From positions 1-48,062 of the forward strand of contig JAUIJC010000033.1 in the NCBI GenBank assembly GCA_030431525.1: a stretch of 48,062 bases of DNA. The letters run 5' to 3'. Under the pieces are notes generated by a model that searched no databases, was not told where the DNA came from, and saw only the letters and a program-made list of their open reading frames with translations. This DNA comes from Bacteroidia bacterium. Its GTDB lineage: Bacteria > Bacteroidota > Bacteroidia > Cytophagales > JAAEPT01. Below, one piece after another: positions 26,637 through 38,460 of this stretch (the stretch's first letter is position 1; each line of letters starts with the position of its first letter). A program made the translations under genes and the position numbers.

Positions 26637-27632
26637 TCAAACAGGTCTTACCTCATGCTTTAATGCGTTGCCTTGCTCGAAATCCTCAATACTTTCTAAA
26701 GTCGTATGGGCAATTTCCTCCAAGGCTTCATGGGTAAAAAATCCTTGGTGGGCAGTAATCAACACATTCGGGAAAGTCATTAATCGAGCAATGTCATCAT
26801 CCTCAATAATCTGCCCTGAAAGATCTTGGAAAAAGAGATGTTCCTCCTGCTCGTACACATCAATCCCCAAGTAACCTAACTGGCGCTTTTTTAAAGCCTC
26901 AATTGCGTCCTTAGTATTAATCAGTGCCCCTCGGCTGGTATTGATGAGCATTGCGCCTTTCTTCATTTTTTTGAAGGCCTCAACATCAATGAGGTGATGA
27001 TTCTCTGCGACCAACGGACAATGCAATGAAATGACGTCTGACTGGGCAAGGAATTCATCAAAGGAAACATAGCTCCCTCCCATTTGAAGGTACTCCTCAT
27101 TGGGATATGGATCAAAGGCAATCACATTTGCACCAAACCCGAGCATTATTCTGGCAAAAGCTCGACCGATTCCCCCTGTACCCACAATGCCCACTGTCTT
27201 CTTATAAAGGTTGAAACCAGTAAGATTCTCCAGCGAAAAATTATTCTCACGCACCCTGTTGTAAGCCTTATGCGTCTTGCGATTCAAAGCAAGAATCAAT
27301 GCCACCGCATGCTCTGCTACCGCCTCTGGAGAATAAGCAGGAACTCTTACTACTTTGATTCCTTCTTGGGCTGCTACATCCAAGTCCACATTATTAAAAC
27401 CAGCACAGCGTAGAGCGATTAAAGAAACGCCATGTTGTTTCAAGGCCTTAATCACCTCTGCATCCAAGTGATCATTCACAAACACGCAAACGGCATCAAA
27501 GCCCTCTGTGAGTTTAACCGTATCCTGATTTAATTGCCCATCAAAGAACACAAGTTCATGACCGAATGATTGGTTTATCGAATCAAAATATTGCCTATCG
27601 TAAGACTTAGAACTGAATACAGCGACTCTCAT
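26637..27632 (-). CDS. ldhA: D-lactate dehydrogenase-like 2-hydroxyacid dehydrogenase
   Basis: 331 residues from the ATG at 27632 (MRVAVFSSKSYDRQYF), the usual start for the fermentative D-LDH group. The NAD-binding loop is GTGGIG (151-156). The catalytic set is R234 (TSRGAL), E263 or E264 in VYEQEEHLF, and H295 (ITAHQGF). RCAGFNNVD (75-83) and the insert with EHLFFQDLSG are typical of D-LDH rather than phosphoglycerate dehydrogenase. It probably reduces pyruvate to D-lactate with NADH. The longer upstream start at 27719 lies in a terminator region and is rejected. Confidence 0.88.
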   Translation of the reverse strand: MRVAVFSSKSYDRQYFDSINQSFGHELVFFDGQLNQDTVKLTEGFDAVCVFVNDHLDAEVIKALKQHGVSLIALRCAGFNNVDLDVAAQEGIKVVRVPAYSPEAVAEHAVALILALNRKTHKAYNRVRENNFSLENLTGFNLYKKTVGIVGTGGIGRAFARIMLGFGANVIAFDPYPNEEYLQMGGSYVSFDEFLAQSDVISLHCPLVAENHHLIDVEAFKKMKKGAMLINTSRGALINTKDAIEALKKRQLGYLGIDVYEQEEHLFFQDLSGQIIEDDDIARLMTFPNVLITAHQGFFTHEALEEIAHTTLESIEDFEQGNALKHEVRPV

Positions 27633-27701
27633 AACAAAGTTGTTTTCAAAAATTGTAGCGCAAATTATCAGGTGGAAAAGATAGTGGGCTTTCACCAAAA
27701 C

Positions 27702-27745
27702 ACAACACCCTCGCCCCAAGACTTTGCTTAGGACGAGGGTGTTGT
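27702..27745 (-). terminator. Hairpin downstream of the DUF3467 gene
   Basis: Arms ACAACACCCTCG and complement (27702-27713 and 27734-27745) around a 20-base loop, followed leftward by a short T-rich tract. It probably ends the long rpoBC-DUF3467 transcript. Confidence 0.6.
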
Positions 27746-27766
27746 ATATGAATGTGGAAAACCTTT

Positions 27767-28084
27767 TTAGGCCTCTCCCATTCCACCACCAAAGTTCATT
27801 GGGAATTTTGGAAGATCCTTATTCTGCTTTATCAAGCCGAAGGTTTCTTCATACTTCTCAATGTTCTCCTTTAGGGCAAGCAACATACGCTTAGCGTGCT
27901 CAGGAGTCATGACCACACGGGATTTTACTTTGGCCTTTGGCACTCCGGGCATCATGCGAATAAAATCAAATACAAACTCACTGCTGGAGTGGGCAATCAT
28001 GACCAAGTTGGCGTATTCGCCCTCGGCCATTTCCTCTGTGAGCTCAATGCTAATCTGGTTGGGGTCCTTAATTTCCTCTGACAT
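27767..28084 (-). CDS. DUF3467 protein downstream of rpoC
   Basis: 105 residues. It matches DUF3467: an N-terminal ISIELTEEMAEGEYANLVMIAHSSSEFVFDF, then PKAKVKSRVVMTPEHAKRMLLALKENIEKYE, then a variable Gly/Met tail. The family is conserved next to rpoC in many Bacteroidota; its function is not known, and the position suggests a link to transcription or to the highly expressed operon. It lies 108 bases downstream of rpoC across a heptad-like hairpin. There is no signal peptide. Confidence 0.85.
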   Translation of the reverse strand: MSEEIKDPNQISIELTEEMAEGEYANLVMIAHSSSEFVFDFIRMMPGVPKAKVKSRVVMTPEHAKRMLLALKENIEKYEETFGLIKQNKDLPKFPMNFGGGMGEA

Positions 28085-28101
28085 AATTCAATCAATAAAA
28101 A

Positions 28102-28165
28102 AGACGCAAGAATCAAGATGGTGGCCAACTTACAAAGAAGTGTCCAAATCTTGACGCTTGCGTCT
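28102..28165. repeat. Heptad-arm hairpin, GCAAGAA type, between rpoC and DUF3467
   Basis: Arms at 28102-28119 and 28148-28165 pair with two mismatches. The left arm reads GCAAGAA, TCAAGAT in 7-base phase, and the right arm holds the inverted units. It is further from a stop codon (28 bases past rpoC) than the other elements and could instead act as an attenuator. Confidence 0.6.
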
Positions 28166-28192
28166 CGTAAAATCTAATTCAATTCGAAAACC

Positions 28193-31100
28193 TTAGGCCT
28201 TCTCCTCTACTTTATTTTCACGTGTCTTACGCTTAGAAGCAGACTTGAGAGCTTCATACTCGTCCTGGCCACCGACAATCAGATTGTCATAACTACGCAT
28301 ACCGGTACCGGCAGGAATCAAGTGACCTACGATTACGTTCTCTTTCAAGCCCAACAAGTGGTCTTGGTTGCCTCGGATAGAAGCCTCGCTGAGCACCTTA
28401 GTAGTTTCCTGGAAGGATGCTGCAGAAATGAAGCTGCGTGTACCCAAGGAAGCCTGAGTGATACCCTGCAACGTTGGACGAGATACAGCTGGCTTCGCAT
28501 CACGAACCTCAACTATTTTCAAATCCTTACGCTTCAAAGCAGAGTTCTCATCGCGAAGCTGACGACGAGTGATAATCTGACCTGGACGCAGGTTAGCAGA
28601 ATCACCAGCCTCTTCAACAACAAGCTTGTCAAGGATAGCATCGTTCTCCTCCATGAACTCAATCTTCTCAACCACTTGGTTGTTCAAGAATGTAGTATCA
28701 CCAGAATCAAGAACCTCAACTTTACGCATCATCTGGCGAACAACCACCTCAATGTGCTTATCGTTGATTTTTACACCCTGAAGACGATATACGTCCTGAA
28801 CCTCGTTCACCAAGTAACGCTGTACTTCGGTAGGTCCTTTAATAGACAAGATGCTGTTAGGTGTAATCACACCATCGGACAAGGACTGACCTGCGCGAAC
28901 GAAGTCATTATCCTGTACCAAGATGTGCTTGGAGAGAGAAACCATGTATTTCTTCTTGGCGCCATCCTTGGCTTCAATGAAGATTTCACGGTTACCACGC
29001 TTGATACCACCGTAAGTTACCACACCATCAATCTCAGACACAACTGCTGGGTTGGATGGGTTACGCGCCTCAAAGAGTTCCGTAACACGTGGAAGACCAC
29101 CTGTAATATCACGTGTCTTACCAGTCGCACGTGGAATCTTAACAAGCACCTGACCTGCTTTCACTTCTTGACCATTATCAATGTTCAAGTGAGCGCCTAC
29201 AGGAATGTTGTAAGACTTCTCCTCGTCACCTTTACCAATCACCCTAATAGCAGGGTTTTTAGTTTTATCCTTGGTGTCGATGATAACTTTCTCGCGGTGA
29301 CCAGTGTGCTCATCGGACTCCTCACGGAACGTGATGCCTTCCTCGATAGATTCGAACTCAATCTTACCATCGAAGTCAGAGATGATAACGGCGTTATAAG
29401 GATCCCAGAAACAGATTGTCTCGTCCTTAGTAACAGCCTTACCTTCCTCAACGAGCAAGAATGAACCGTAAGGAATGTGGTTTGTCATCAAGACTTTCTT
29501 GGATTTAGGATCGATCAATCGAACCTCACCAGTACGGCCCATCACAACGTCTACCTCATTTCCTTCAAGGTCAACACCTTTTACCGTGCGAACGTCTTCG
29601 TACTCAACCACACCTGGGAACTTAGCACGAACACTGGCCTCAACGGCAATGTTGGATGCAGTACCACCAACGTGGAACGTACGGAGTGTCAACTGTGTAC
29701 CAGGCTCACCAATGGACTGGGCAGCAATTACGCCGACAGCCTCACCTTGTTGCACTGGTCTACCAGTAGAAAGGTTAACACCATAACACTTGGCACAAAC
29801 ACCACGGCGGCTTTCACAAGTCAATACAGAACGAATTTCAACCTCTTCCACATTGGAAGCGTCAATTTTCGCTGCGATTTCATCAGTGATTTGCTCACCG
29901 GATTCAATGAAGAGTTCGTCAGTGATTGGATCAACAACATCGTGAACGCTTACACGTCCTACGATACGCTCACCCAAAGCTTCAACGATTTCATCATTGT
30001 CCTTCAAGGCGGATACCTCAAGACCGCGGAGTGTACCACAGTCCTCCTCGTTAACAACTACGTCCTGAGCTACGTCAACCAAACGACGGGTCAAGTAACC
30101 GGCGTCAGCCGTTTTCAATGCAGTATCGGCAAGACCTTTACGTGCACCGTGAGTAGAGATAAAGTACTCGATTACGTCGAGACCTTCCTTAAAGTTGGAA
30201 AGAATCGGGTTTTCAATGATCGCTCCCACAGAACCTGCAAGGTTCTTTTGTGGTTTCGCCATCAAGCCCCTCATACCACCAAGCTGACGAATCTGCTCAC
30301 GGGAACCACGGGCTCCTGAGTGCATCATCATGTAGATGGAGTTGAAACCTTGGTGGTCGTTCTCCAACTGGTTCATCAAGATGTCGGTCAACTTAGAGTT
30401 AACTTTCGTCCAGATATCAATAACCTGATTGTAACGCTCATTGTCAGTAATGAGACCCATCAGGTAGTTCTGCCAAACGCCTTCAACTTCCTCTTTCGCT
30501 CCAGCAACCAATGGTGCCTTCTCTTCAGGAACCATCACATCGGTCAAACCGATTGAGAGGCCACCCTTATAGGCAGATTGGAATCCTAGGTATTTGATGT
30601 CATCAAGGAACTTAGCACACTTGTCGTTACCAGCAACCTTATAGACTTGGTGAATGATTTGCTGAAGCTTTTTCTTCGTCAACAACTCATCAACATAGCC
30701 CATTTCCTCAGGAACGAGGAGGTTGAAGAGCACACGACCAGCAACGGTTTCCACCATTTCTTCAGCGAAAGTACCATCTGCCTTACGAACAGAAGTCTTC
30801 ACCTTGATGTAAGCGTGCTTATCCAAAGCACCTTCGTTGATGGCGATTACAACCTCCTGCTTATTGTAGAAGGACATGCCCTCACCTTTCACAGGGTTTT
30901 CAGCCGTTCCTCTACGTCCTTTCGTGATGTAGTAGAGACCGAGAACCATGTCCTGAGAAGGTACTGTAATCGGAGCACCGTTTGCAGGGTTAAGGATGTT
31001 GTGTGAAGCAAGCATCAATACGCTAGCCTCCAAAACAGCCTCATGACCCAATGGTACGTGAACAGCCATTTGGTCACCGTCAAAGTCGGCGTTAAAGGCA

Positions 31101-32524
31101 GTACACACCAACGGGTGCAACTGGATAGCCTTACCTTCAATCAGCTTTGGCTGGAAGGCCTGGATACCCAAACGGTGAAGTGTAGGAGCACGGTTAAGAA
31201 GCACTGGGTGCCCTTTCAACACGTTCTCCAAAATATCCCAAACAACTGGGTCTTTGCGGTCAACGATTTTCTTCGCTGACTTCACTGTTTTCACGATACC
31301 GCGCTCGATGAGCTTACGGATAACGAATGGCTTGAAGAGCTCAGCTGCCATGTTCTTTGGCAGACCGCATTCGTGCAACTTCAACTCAGGACCTACGACA
31401 ATTACCGAACGGCCAGAGTAGTCAACACGCTTACCGAGCAAGTTCTGACGGAAACGACCTTGCTTACCTTTGAGCATGTCACTCAAAGATTTCAATGGAC
31501 GGTTACCATCAGCCTTCACAGCATTCACTTTACGGGAGTTGTCGAAGAGAGAATCGACAGCCTCTTGCAACATCCGCTTCTCGTTTCGGAGAATTACCTC
31601 TGGCGCCTTGATTTCAATCAGACGCTTCAAACGGTTGTTACGGATGATTACACGACGGTAGAGGTCGTTAAGGTCGGAAGTGGCAAAACGGCCACCGTCC
31701 AACGGTACCAACGGACGAAGCTCCGGTGGAATAACCGGAACCAAACGAACAACCATCCACTCCGGACGGTTCTCTAACGTTCCTGTTGAAATCTTACGAG
31801 TGTTAGCATCACGGAAGGCTTCAACAACCTTCAAACGCTTCAAAGCCTCAGCTTTACGCTGTTGCGAAGTGTCATGGGCAGCCTTGTGGCGCAACTCGTA
31901 GGACAACTCATCGAGGTTCGTACGAGAGAGCAACATTTCCAACGCGTCAGCACCCATCTTAGCGATGAACTTGTTTGGATCAGAATCATCCAACTGACGG
32001 TTCTCGCTTGGCAACTTGTCGATGATATCCAAGTACTCCTCCTCAGTGAGGAAGTCCATGTAGTTGATACCATCCTCAGCCTTGATACCAGCTTGAATAA
32101 CAACGTAACGCTCGTAATAAATAACTTGGTCAAGCTTCTTGGTCGAAAGACCGAGCAAGTAACCAATCTTATTTGGCAATGAGCGGAAGTACCAGATATG
32201 TGCTACAGGAACCACCAACTCAATGTGGCCCATGCGCTCGCGGCGTACCTTCTTCTCGGTTACCTCAACCCCACAACGGTCACAAACAATACCCTTGTAT
32301 CGGATACGCTTGTATTTTCCGCAATGGCATTCCCAGTCCTTCACAGGGCCAAAGATCCGCTCACAGAACAGACCTCCCATTTCTGGCTTGTAGGTACGGT
32401 AGTTAATAGTCTCTGGCTGGGTTACCTCACCACGAGAGTTCTCCAAGATAGACTCAGGAGAAGCCAAGCTGATCGTAACCTTGGAAAAATCCTGGGAGAC
32501 TTTCTTGTTGTTTCCGAACGCCAT
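28193..32524 (-). CDS. rpoC: RNA polymerase beta' subunit
   Basis: 1443 residues, the normal Bacteroidota length. The ATG at 32524 gives [16 protein letters not shown]; the open frame upstream to 32590 is not native. The N-terminal zinc ribbon ECHCG...CDRCG (~70-90), the active-site NADFDGD (478-484, D480/D482/D484 bind Mg), the bridge helix region and the second zinc site ([13 protein letters not shown]) are present. The tail is lysine- and glutamate-rich. An unusually long 147-base spacer with a heptad-arm hairpin separates it from rpoB. Confidence 0.98.
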   Translation of the reverse strand: MAFGNNKKVSQDFSKVTISLASPESILENSRGEVTQPETINYRTYKPEMGGLFCERIFGPVKDWECHCGKYKRIRYKGIVCDRCGVEVTEKKVRRERMGHIELVVPVAHIWYFRSLPNKIGYLLGLSTKKLDQVIYYERYVVIQAGIKAEDGINYMDFLTEEEYLDIIDKLPSENRQLDDSDPNKFIAKMGADALEMLLSRTNLDELSYELRHKAAHDTSQQRKAEALKRLKVVEAFRDANTRKISTGTLENRPEWMVVRLVPVIPPELRPLVPLDGGRFATSDLNDLYRRVIIRNNRLKRLIEIKAPEVILRNEKRMLQEAVDSLFDNSRKVNAVKADGNRPLKSLSDMLKGKQGRFRQNLLGKRVDYSGRSVIVVGPELKLHECGLPKNMAAELFKPFVIRKLIERGIVKTVKSAKKIVDRKDPVVWDILENVLKGHPVLLNRAPTLHRLGIQAFQPKLIEGKAIQLHPLVCTAFNADFDGDQMAVHVPLGHEAVLEASVLMLASHNILNPANGAPITVPSQDMVLGLYYITKGRRGTAENPVKGEGMSFYNKQEVVIAINEGALDKHAYIKVKTSVRKADGTFAEEMVETVAGRVLFNLLVPEEMGYVDELLTKKKLQQIIHQVYKVAGNDKCAKFLDDIKYLGFQSAYKGGLSIGLTDVMVPEEKAPLVAGAKEEVEGVWQNYLMGLITDNERYNQVIDIWTKVNSKLTDILMNQLENDHQGFNSIYMMMHSGARGSREQIRQLGGMRGLMAKPQKNLAGSVGAIIENPILSNFKEGLDVIEYFISTHGARKGLADTALKTADAGYLTRRLVDVAQDVVVNEEDCGTLRGLEVSALKDNDEIVEALGERIVGRVSVHDVVDPITDELFIESGEQITDEIAAKIDASNVEEVEIRSVLTCESRRGVCAKCYGVNLSTGRPVQQGEAVGVIAAQSIGEPGTQLTLRTFHVGGTASNIAVEASVRAKFPGVVEYEDVRTVKGVDLEGNEVDVVMGRTGEVRLIDPKSKKVLMTNHIPYGSFLLVEEGKAVTKDETICFWDPYNAVIISDFDGKIEFESIEEGITFREESDEHTGHREKVIIDTKDKTKNPAIRVIGKGDEEKSYNIPVGAHLNIDNGQEVKAGQVLVKIPRATGKTRDITGGLPRVTELFEARNPSNPAVVSEIDGVVTYGGIKRGNREIFIEAKDGAKKKYMVSLSKHILVQDNDFVRAGQSLSDGVITPNSILSIKGPTEVQRYLVNEVQDVYRLQGVKINDKHIEVVVRQMMRKVEVLDSGDTTFLNNQVVEKIEFMEENDAILDKLVVEEAGDSANLRPGQIITRRQLRDENSALKRKDLKIVEVRDAKPAVSRPTLQGITQASLGTRSFISAASFQETTKVLSEASIRGNQDHLLGLKENVIVGHLIPAGTGMRSYDNLIVGGQDEYEALKSASKRKTRENKVEEKA

Positions 32525-32589
32525 AATAGTCCTTGTATGTTGACATGCACCTGCCACGGTTACCCTTGGCTGGTGTTTGATTAAATTCA

Positions 32590-32670
32590 ATAGATTGACT
32601 TTAGACGCTAGAAATTAGACATCAGCTTTCCCCATAAAATGGGAGCTAACGTCTAATTTCTAACCTCCTA
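32590..32670. repeat. Heptad-arm hairpin element between rpoB and rpoC
   Basis: Plus-strand left-arm units TTGACTT, TAGACGC, TAGAAAT, TAGACAT lead to the core AGCTTTCCCC-ataaaat-GGGAGCT, then right-arm units CTAACGT, CTAATTT, CTAACCT, all in 7-base phase. It starts one base past the rpoB stop (read on the minus strand) and ends 65 bases before the rpoC ATG. The core matches the elements at 18504 and 20009, although the units differ. Confidence 0.9.
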
Positions 32671-32671
32671 T

Positions 32672-35600
32672 TTAGTCGAGCCTTACCTCAAGGGCCAATC
32701 CTCTGAGCTCATGTACAAGTACGTTGAAGGACTCAGGAATATTCGGATTTGGCAGGTTTTCACCTTTTACGATGGCCTCATAGGTCTTCGCACGACCAAT
32801 TACGTCATCAGACTTAACTGTAAGAATCTCTTGCAAGATATGAGCAGCACCAAAGGCCTCAAGTGCCCACACCTCCATCTCACCGAAACGCTGACCACCA
32901 AACTGGGCTTTACCACCCAATGGCTGCTGTGTAATGAGTGAGTATGGACCGATAGAACGGGCGTGCATCTTGTCGTCAACCAAGTGACCAAGCTTCAACA
33001 TGTAGATGATACCTACTGTTACGCGCTGATCAAATCCTTGACCTGTAAGACCGTCATAAAGCTGCTGACGTCCGAAGTGCTCAACATCGCAACCAGCATC
33101 AGTCAACTCAGCTTTCACCTGGTCTGCAGTAGCACCATCAAAGATTGGTGTAGCATACTTACGACCAAGTTTGTAACCAGCCCAACCAAGTACAGTTTCG
33201 TAGATCTGTCCAAGGTTCATACGAGATGGTACACCCAATGGGTTAAGTACGATATCTACAGGCATTCCATCCTCCATGAACGGCATGTCCTCATCACGTA
33301 CGATACGGGCAACAACACCCTTGTTACCGTGACGACCAGCCATCTTATCACCCACTTTCAGCTTACGCTTCTTAGCGATGTAAACTTTGGCCAAGTGAAC
33401 GATACCTGCAGGAAGCTCGTCACCAACTTCGATGGTGAAGCGCTCACGCTGGAATTCACTGGTAATCTCACCACGACGGCTGTTGTAGCTGCGAATCATG
33501 CGAATCAACAACTCATTTGTTTCAGCATCGTCAGTAGCGTTATCCAAGATGAGGTCAGAAATGAAATTCGCCTCCTCTGGTACTACCAAAGAACTATCGT
33601 CGCCGTAAACGTTCTTGTCTGGGAAGAAGTTAGTCTTGATGTTACGAGGACCAAACTTGGCACCCGATGACATCACCTCCTCACCGAACTTGTGCTTAAC
33701 GCCTTGACAAACTTTGCCTTCCAAGAGCTCAACCAATTTTTCAATCAACTGGTCGCGAACGCGGCTCAAGTCTTTTGCATAATCGTCCTTGAGCTTGGCA
33801 ACTTGCTGGCGCGCCTCGGCACGTGTTTCTTTCGTCCACTTGTGACGAGAGAACAACTTCGTTCCGATAACCACACCTTGCAAAGAAGGTGAAGCCTTTA
33901 GGGAAGCATCCTTCACATCACCAGCCTTGTCACCAAAGATGGCACGAAGAAGCTTCTCTTCAGGAGTTGGGTCAGTCTCACCTTTTGGTGTAATCTTACC
34001 AATAAGGATATCACCTTCCTTCACCTCAGCACCCACGCGGATGATACCATTCTCATCAAGGTGCTTCACAGCATCCTCGCTTACGTTTGGAATCTCAGAG
34101 GTCAACTCCTCCTCACCACGCTTAGTGTCACGTACCTCCAACTCAAACTCGTTGATGTGGATGGACGTGTAAATGTCGTCGCGTACAACTCTTTCAGAGA
34201 TTACAATCGCATCCTCAAAGTTGTAACCTTGCCATGGCATGAAGGCCACTTTCAAGTTACGTCCAAGGGCGAGTTCTCCGTTCTGAGTAGCATAACCTTC
34301 TACCAACACCTGACCTTTCTCAACGCGCTGTCCTTTGCGAACGATTGGCGTGTGGTTCAAGCAAGTATCTTGGTTCGTACGACGGAATTTCGTCAGGTTG
34401 TAAGTCGTTTTGTTCGAAGTGAAGCTGGCCAACTCATCTTTGTCCGTCCAATCGTATTCAACAACGATTTTACGAGCATCAACATAGTCGATAACACCAT
34501 CACCCTCAGCATAAATCAATGCACGCGAGTTAACAGCTACCTGCTTCTCCAAACCAGTACCCACGATTGGCGCCTCAGCGCGCAACAATGGAACAGCCTG
34601 ACGTTGCATGTTGGATCCCATCAAAGCACGGTTGGCGTCATCATGCTCCAAGAATGGAATCATGGAAGCAGCCACCGATACAATTTGGTTAGGAGCGATA
34701 TCCATGTAAGAAAGCTCAGTCGGCTCAACTACAGGGAAGTCACCTTCCTTCCTTGCCTTAATGGTCTTATTCTGGAACACACCATTCTCATCGATTGGAG
34801 CGTTCGCCTGGGCGATGTTGTGTCCATCCTCTTCCTCAGCAGTCAAGAACTGGAGGTCACGACTCACAACACCTTCATTTACCTTACGGTAAGGAGTCTC
34901 AATAAAGCCCATGCTGTTCACCTTAGCGTGAACACATAGGGAGGAAATCAATCCAATGTTCGGACCTTCCGGAGTCTCAATCGTACAAAGACGACCATAG
35001 TGCGTGTAGTGTACGTCTCGAACCTCGAAACCTGCACGCTCACGGGAAAGACCACCAGGACCCAAAGCAGACATACGACGCTTGTGCGTCACCTCCGCCA
35101 ACGGGTTGGTTTGGTCCATGAACTGAGACAGCTGGTTGGTACCAAAGAACGTGTTGATGACGGAAGACAAGGTCCTTGCGTTAATCAAATCGCTAGGCTT
35201 GAAGTCCTCGTTATCACGAACGTTCATTTTCTCTTTGATGGTTCGGGCCATACGAGCCAAACCAACACCGAACTGGCTCCACAACTGCTCACCTACAGTA
35301 CGAACACGACGGTTGCTCAAGTGGTCAATATCATCGACCACAGACTTGGAGTTGATCAATCCGATGAGGTACTTTACGATCTCAATGATATCCTCATTGG
35401 TCAACACTTTTGTACCGCTCTCAATATCCAAGTTGAGCTTTTTGTTGATCCTGTAACGACCAACTTCACCCAAGTCATAACGTTTCTCCGAGAAGAACAA
35501 GTTATGAATCACCTCACGTGCCAACTGATCATCCGGCGGATCTTGGTTACGCAACTGGCGATAGATTTGGGCGATGGCCTCCTTCTCGGAATTGGAGTTA

Positions 35601-36529
35601 TCCTTCTGGAGGGTATTATATATAATAGTGTAGTCTGCAATATTGATATCCTGCTTGTGCAAGATGACAGACTTCACACCTGAGTCGATAATCAAATCAA
35701 CATCTTCGTCAGTCAAAACGTGGTCACGCTCCAACAAAACCTCGTGACGTTCGATGGATACTACTTCACCAGTATCCTCATCTACGAAATCCTCAGTCCA
35801 AGAACGCAACACACGGGCAGCCAACTTGCGGTCAACAGCCTTTTTCAATGTTGCCTTGGTTGCTTTTACCTCTTCGGAGAGGCCAAACAAATCAAGGATA
35901 TCCTTGTCTGATCCGTAACCGATGGCACGGAGCAAGGTAGTAACAGGGAACTTTTTCTTACGATCGATGTAAGCATACATGACGTTGTTCACGTCCGTAG
36001 CAAATTCAATCCAAGAACCCTTGAATGGAATGATACGAGCAGAATAGAGCTTCGCCCCATTTGTGTGCTTGCTTTGCGCAAAGAACACACCTGGTGAACG
36101 GTGTAGCTGTGATACAATCACACGCTCGGCACCGTTGATAACGAAGGACCCTTTGTCAGTCATGTATGGGACGTTACCCAAGAACACATCCTGCTCGATG
36201 GTCTCAAATTCGTCGTTTTCCTCGTCGTTACAAGACAAACGCAACTTGACCTTGAGTGGTACGGCGTAAGTCAGTCCGCGATCAATACACTCGGTGACTG
36301 AATACTTTGGTGGGTCGATGGCGTAGTCGAGGAATTCAAGCAAATAGATCTCCCGCGAATCCGTAATCGGGAAATTTTCGAGAAAGACCTTCCGCAAGCC
36401 TTCCTTGGCTCGACTCTCCGCTGAAGTGCCCATCTGGAAAAAATCCATGAACGACTGGCGTTGCACGTCCAGAAAATCTGGATATTCTAGGACCTTCTGG
36501 GCAGAAGCAAAACTTATACGCTCTTGCAT
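32672..36529 (-). CDS. rpoB: RNA polymerase beta subunit
   Basis: 1285 residues from the ATG at 36529 ([23 protein letters not shown]). A TTG at 36544 would add five residues (MSISN) and cannot be excluded. All core blocks are present, including [35 protein letters not shown] and [10 protein letters not shown]. The residues that usually decide rifampicin sensitivity (D in FMDQ, H in THKR, S in MSALG) are wild type, so no resistance mutation is seen there. It lies downstream of rplL across a terminator-like hairpin, which may tune its level relative to the ribosomal genes. Confidence 0.98.
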   Translation of the reverse strand: MQERISFASAQKVLEYPDFLDVQRQSFMDFFQMGTSAESRAKEGLRKVFLENFPITDSREIYLLEFLDYAIDPPKYSVTECIDRGLTYAVPLKVKLRLSCNDEENDEFETIEQDVFLGNVPYMTDKGSFVINGAERVIVSQLHRSPGVFFAQSKHTNGAKLYSARIIPFKGSWIEFATDVNNVMYAYIDRKKKFPVTTLLRAIGYGSDKDILDLFGLSEEVKATKATLKKAVDRKLAARVLRSWTEDFVDEDTGEVVSIERHEVLLERDHVLTDEDVDLIIDSGVKSVILHKQDINIADYTIIYNTLQKDNSNSEKEAIAQIYRQLRNQDPPDDQLAREVIHNLFFSEKRYDLGEVGRYRINKKLNLDIESGTKVLTNEDIIEIVKYLIGLINSKSVVDDIDHLSNRRVRTVGEQLWSQFGVGLARMARTIKEKMNVRDNEDFKPSDLINARTLSSVINTFFGTNQLSQFMDQTNPLAEVTHKRRMSALGPGGLSRERAGFEVRDVHYTHYGRLCTIETPEGPNIGLISSLCVHAKVNSMGFIETPYRKVNEGVVSRDLQFLTAEEEDGHNIAQANAPIDENGVFQNKTIKARKEGDFPVVEPTELSYMDIAPNQIVSVAASMIPFLEHDDANRALMGSNMQRQAVPLLRAEAPIVGTGLEKQVAVNSRALIYAEGDGVIDYVDARKIVVEYDWTDKDELASFTSNKTTYNLTKFRRTNQDTCLNHTPIVRKGQRVEKGQVLVEGYATQNGELALGRNLKVAFMPWQGYNFEDAIVISERVVRDDIYTSIHINEFELEVRDTKRGEEELTSEIPNVSEDAVKHLDENGIIRVGAEVKEGDILIGKITPKGETDPTPEEKLLRAIFGDKAGDVKDASLKASPSLQGVVIGTKLFSRHKWTKETRAEARQQVAKLKDDYAKDLSRVRDQLIEKLVELLEGKVCQGVKHKFGEEVMSSGAKFGPRNIKTNFFPDKNVYGDDSSLVVPEEANFISDLILDNATDDAETNELLIRMIRSYNSRRGEITSEFQRERFTIEVGDELPAGIVHLAKVYIAKKRKLKVGDKMAGRHGNKGVVARIVRDEDMPFMEDGMPVDIVLNPLGVPSRMNLGQIYETVLGWAGYKLGRKYATPIFDGATADQVKAELTDAGCDVEHFGRQQLYDGLTGQGFDQRVTVGIIYMLKLGHLVDDKMHARSIGPYSLITQQPLGGKAQFGGQRFGEMEVWALEAFGAAHILQEILTVKSDDVIGRAKTYEAIVKGENLPNPNIPESFNVLVHELRGLALEVRLD

Positions 36530-36625
36530 ATTGCTGATACTCAAGGCTTAATAGGACAAACTTGGAATTCAGTTATTCTTGAATTTCAAGTCGAAAACAA
36601 TGCAGTGTGCATAAACGAGAAAAGA

Positions 36626-36643
36626 CCCCGACGCAGGTCGGGG
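36626..36643 (-). terminator. Terminator or attenuator between rplL and rpoB
   Basis: A GC-rich stem CCCCGAC/GTCGGGG with a 4-base loop. On the minus strand it is followed by TCTTTTCT. It lies 43 bases after the rplL stop. In E. coli a partial attenuator occupies the same place, so a similar role is likely. Confidence 0.75.
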
Positions 36644-36685
36644 CCAATTCTTTGAGGGGTGGTATGTATATATACCGTCCCGAAA

Positions 36686-37063
36686 TTACTTCAATTCAAC
36701 TTCGGCACCAGCTTCTTCAAGCTGAGCTTTGAGGGCTTCAGCCTCGTCTTTAGCAGCGCCTTCCTTGATTACAGATGGAGCACCGTCAACGATCTCCTTA
36801 GCTTCTTTCAAGCCTTGACCAGTCAACTCCTTAACAAGCTTAACAACAGCAAGCTTAGAGCCACCAGCAGCCTTAAGAACTACGTCAAACTCAGTTTTCT
36901 CAGCAGCAGCTTCACCACCTTCAGCACCACCACCAGCAGCAACAGCTACAGCAGCAGCAGCAGGCTCGATGCCATACTCCTCTTTAAGGATTTCAGCCAA
37001 CTCGTTTACCTCTTTAACGGAAAGGTTAACCAACTGCTCAGCGAATTCTTTCAAATCAGCCAT
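36686..37063 (-). CDS. rplL: 50S ribosomal protein L7/L12
   Basis: 125 residues, the usual length. N-terminal dimerisation domain [22 protein letters not shown], Ala/Gly hinge (~34-52), and the factor-binding C-terminal domain with [31 protein letters not shown] and APSVIKEGA. It forms the ribosomal stalk with L10. It is last of the rplK-A-J-L set and is followed by a hairpin. Confidence 0.98.
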   Translation of the reverse strand: MADLKEFAEQLVNLSVKEVNELAEILKEEYGIEPAAAAVAVAAGGGAEGGEAAAEKTEFDVVLKAAGGSKLAVVKLVKELTGQGLKEAKEIVDGAPSVIKEGAAKDEAEALKAQLEEAGAEVELK

Positions 37064-37178
37064 TTTTCTAATGAATTAAATTAAGGTTCAAATTTAAGAA
37101 GTACAATCTTCTGAAACACGTGATTATGATACAAGTTGCATCAAGCCACGATCTCCAAATTGTACTGGAAGCACAATT

Positions 37179-37712
37179 TTACTCGCCGCGCTCTTGGAGC
37201 GTTTTGATAAGACCGGCCAAAGTCTGTCCTCCGCTTGAAAGTGCAGAGATAACGTTCTTGGCTGGAGACTGAAGCAAACCGACAACTTCGCCGATAAGCT
37301 CGTTTTTGGACTTGAGCTTGCTGAGGACATCAACATTCTCATCACCAATAAAGAGATCAGTATCAATGTAGGCACCCTTCAAAACAGGCTTTTCAGAACC
37401 TGAATCTTTACGGAAACCTTTGATAGCTTTAGCAGGAGCATTGCCAGCGTCTTCAGCGGCAAAGATGATTCCTGAGAAACCCTTTAAAGTATCCTCCAAA
37501 GCAGTAGTGTCTGCTTCAAGAGTTTCCAAAGCCTTCTTGATGAAGGTATTCTTATAAACTTTGTATTCAACGCCGAACTCCGCACACTTGCGACGGAACG
37601 CATTAGTCTGCGCTACACTCATCCCTCCGGCATCAGCAACGTAGAAGTAGTTGGTGCCAGAAAGCTTCTCGGTCAGTTCCGCGATTACTTGTCCTTTTTC
37701 TTCCCTGGTCAT
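37179..37712 (-). CDS. rplJ: 50S ribosomal protein L10
   Basis: 177 residues. MTREEKGQVIAELTEKLS and NTFIKKALETL are typical of L10, which anchors L7/L12 to the ribosome and in many bacteria controls its own operon through a leader. Here only 46 bases separate it from rplA, so a large L10 leader is not present. A 115-base gap precedes rplL. ATG at 37712. Confidence 0.97.
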   Translation of the reverse strand: MTREEKGQVIAELTEKLSGTNYFYVADAGGMSVAQTNAFRRKCAEFGVEYKVYKNTFIKKALETLEADTTALEDTLKGFSGIIFAAEDAGNAPAKAIKGFRKDSGSEKPVLKGAYIDTDLFIGDENVDVLSKLKSKNELIGEVVGLLQSPAKNVISALSSGGQTLAGLIKTLQERGE

Positions 37713-37758
37713 AATAAAGTCAGGTTTAGGCGCACATTAACTGCAACACCAATTAGAA

Positions 37759-38448
37759 TCACGAAATGCTTGATTGGTCAACTTTAACGCCTTTAGACAT
37801 CGTGCTGGAAAGGCTTACACTCTTCATGTAAGTACCTTTAGCAGAAGCAGGCTTCAACTTGTTAACCACTTGGATGAGCTCAGCAGCGTTTTCCGCCAAT
37901 TTGTCTGCATCAAAAGATGCACGACCGATGGAAGCGTGAATGATACCGAACTTATCTACTTTAAAGTCGATTTTACCAGACTTAATCTCTTGAACAGCTT
38001 TCGCTACGTCTGGAGTAACCGTACCTGCTTTTGGGTTAGGCATCAAGCCACGTGGACCGAGAACACGACCCAAACGACCAATTTTAGCCATTACCGCTGG
38101 CATGGTAACAATCACATCGAAATCAAGCCATCCGCCTTCTACTTCCTTGATCTTGTCATCAAGACCAACAAAGTCAGCGCCTGCAGCCTTAGCCTCCTCC
38201 TCCTTGTCTGGAGTACAAAGTACCAAAACTCGCTTATCACGACCAGTTCCGTGAGGCAATGTAGCAATACCACGAACCATCTGGTCAGCTTTACGTGGAT
38301 CAACACCCAAACGGATGTCAAGATCTACAGAAGCGTCAAATTTGGTAGAGGTAATTTCCTTGACAATACCGCAAGCCTCTTTCAAGGCATATTGCTGACT
38401 TGGATCAAACTTTTCCAGCGCAGCTTTTTGATTCTTCGTCAATTTCAT
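37759..38448 (-). CDS. rplA: 50S ribosomal protein L1
   Basis: 229 residues of normal length. Typical blocks are [52 protein letters not shown] and ASIGRASF. It binds 23S rRNA at the E-site stalk. It starts 12 bases after rplK on the same strand, so the two are almost certainly cotranscribed and may be translationally coupled. Confidence 0.98.
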   Translation of the reverse strand: MKLTKNQKAALEKFDPSQQYALKEACGIVKEITSTKFDASVDLDIRLGVDPRKADQMVRGIATLPHGTGRDKRVLVLCTPDKEEEAKAAGADFVGLDDKIKEVEGGWLDFDVIVTMPAVMAKIGRLGRVLGPRGLMPNPKAGTVTPDVAKAVQEIKSGKIDFKVDKFGIIHASIGRASFDADKLAENAAELIQVVNKLKPASAKGTYMKSVSLSSTMSKGVKVDQSSIS

Positions 38449-38460
38449 TTCACTAAGCGC

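Noticed and set aside
28322-36269. Long open frames on the plus strand opposite rpoC and rpoB
   Set aside because: They are antisense shadows of strongly biased essential genes, with no starts, motifs or promoters of their own.
37713-37758. L10 leader RNA upstream of rplJ
   Set aside because: The gap to rplA is only 46 bases and shows no such fold.
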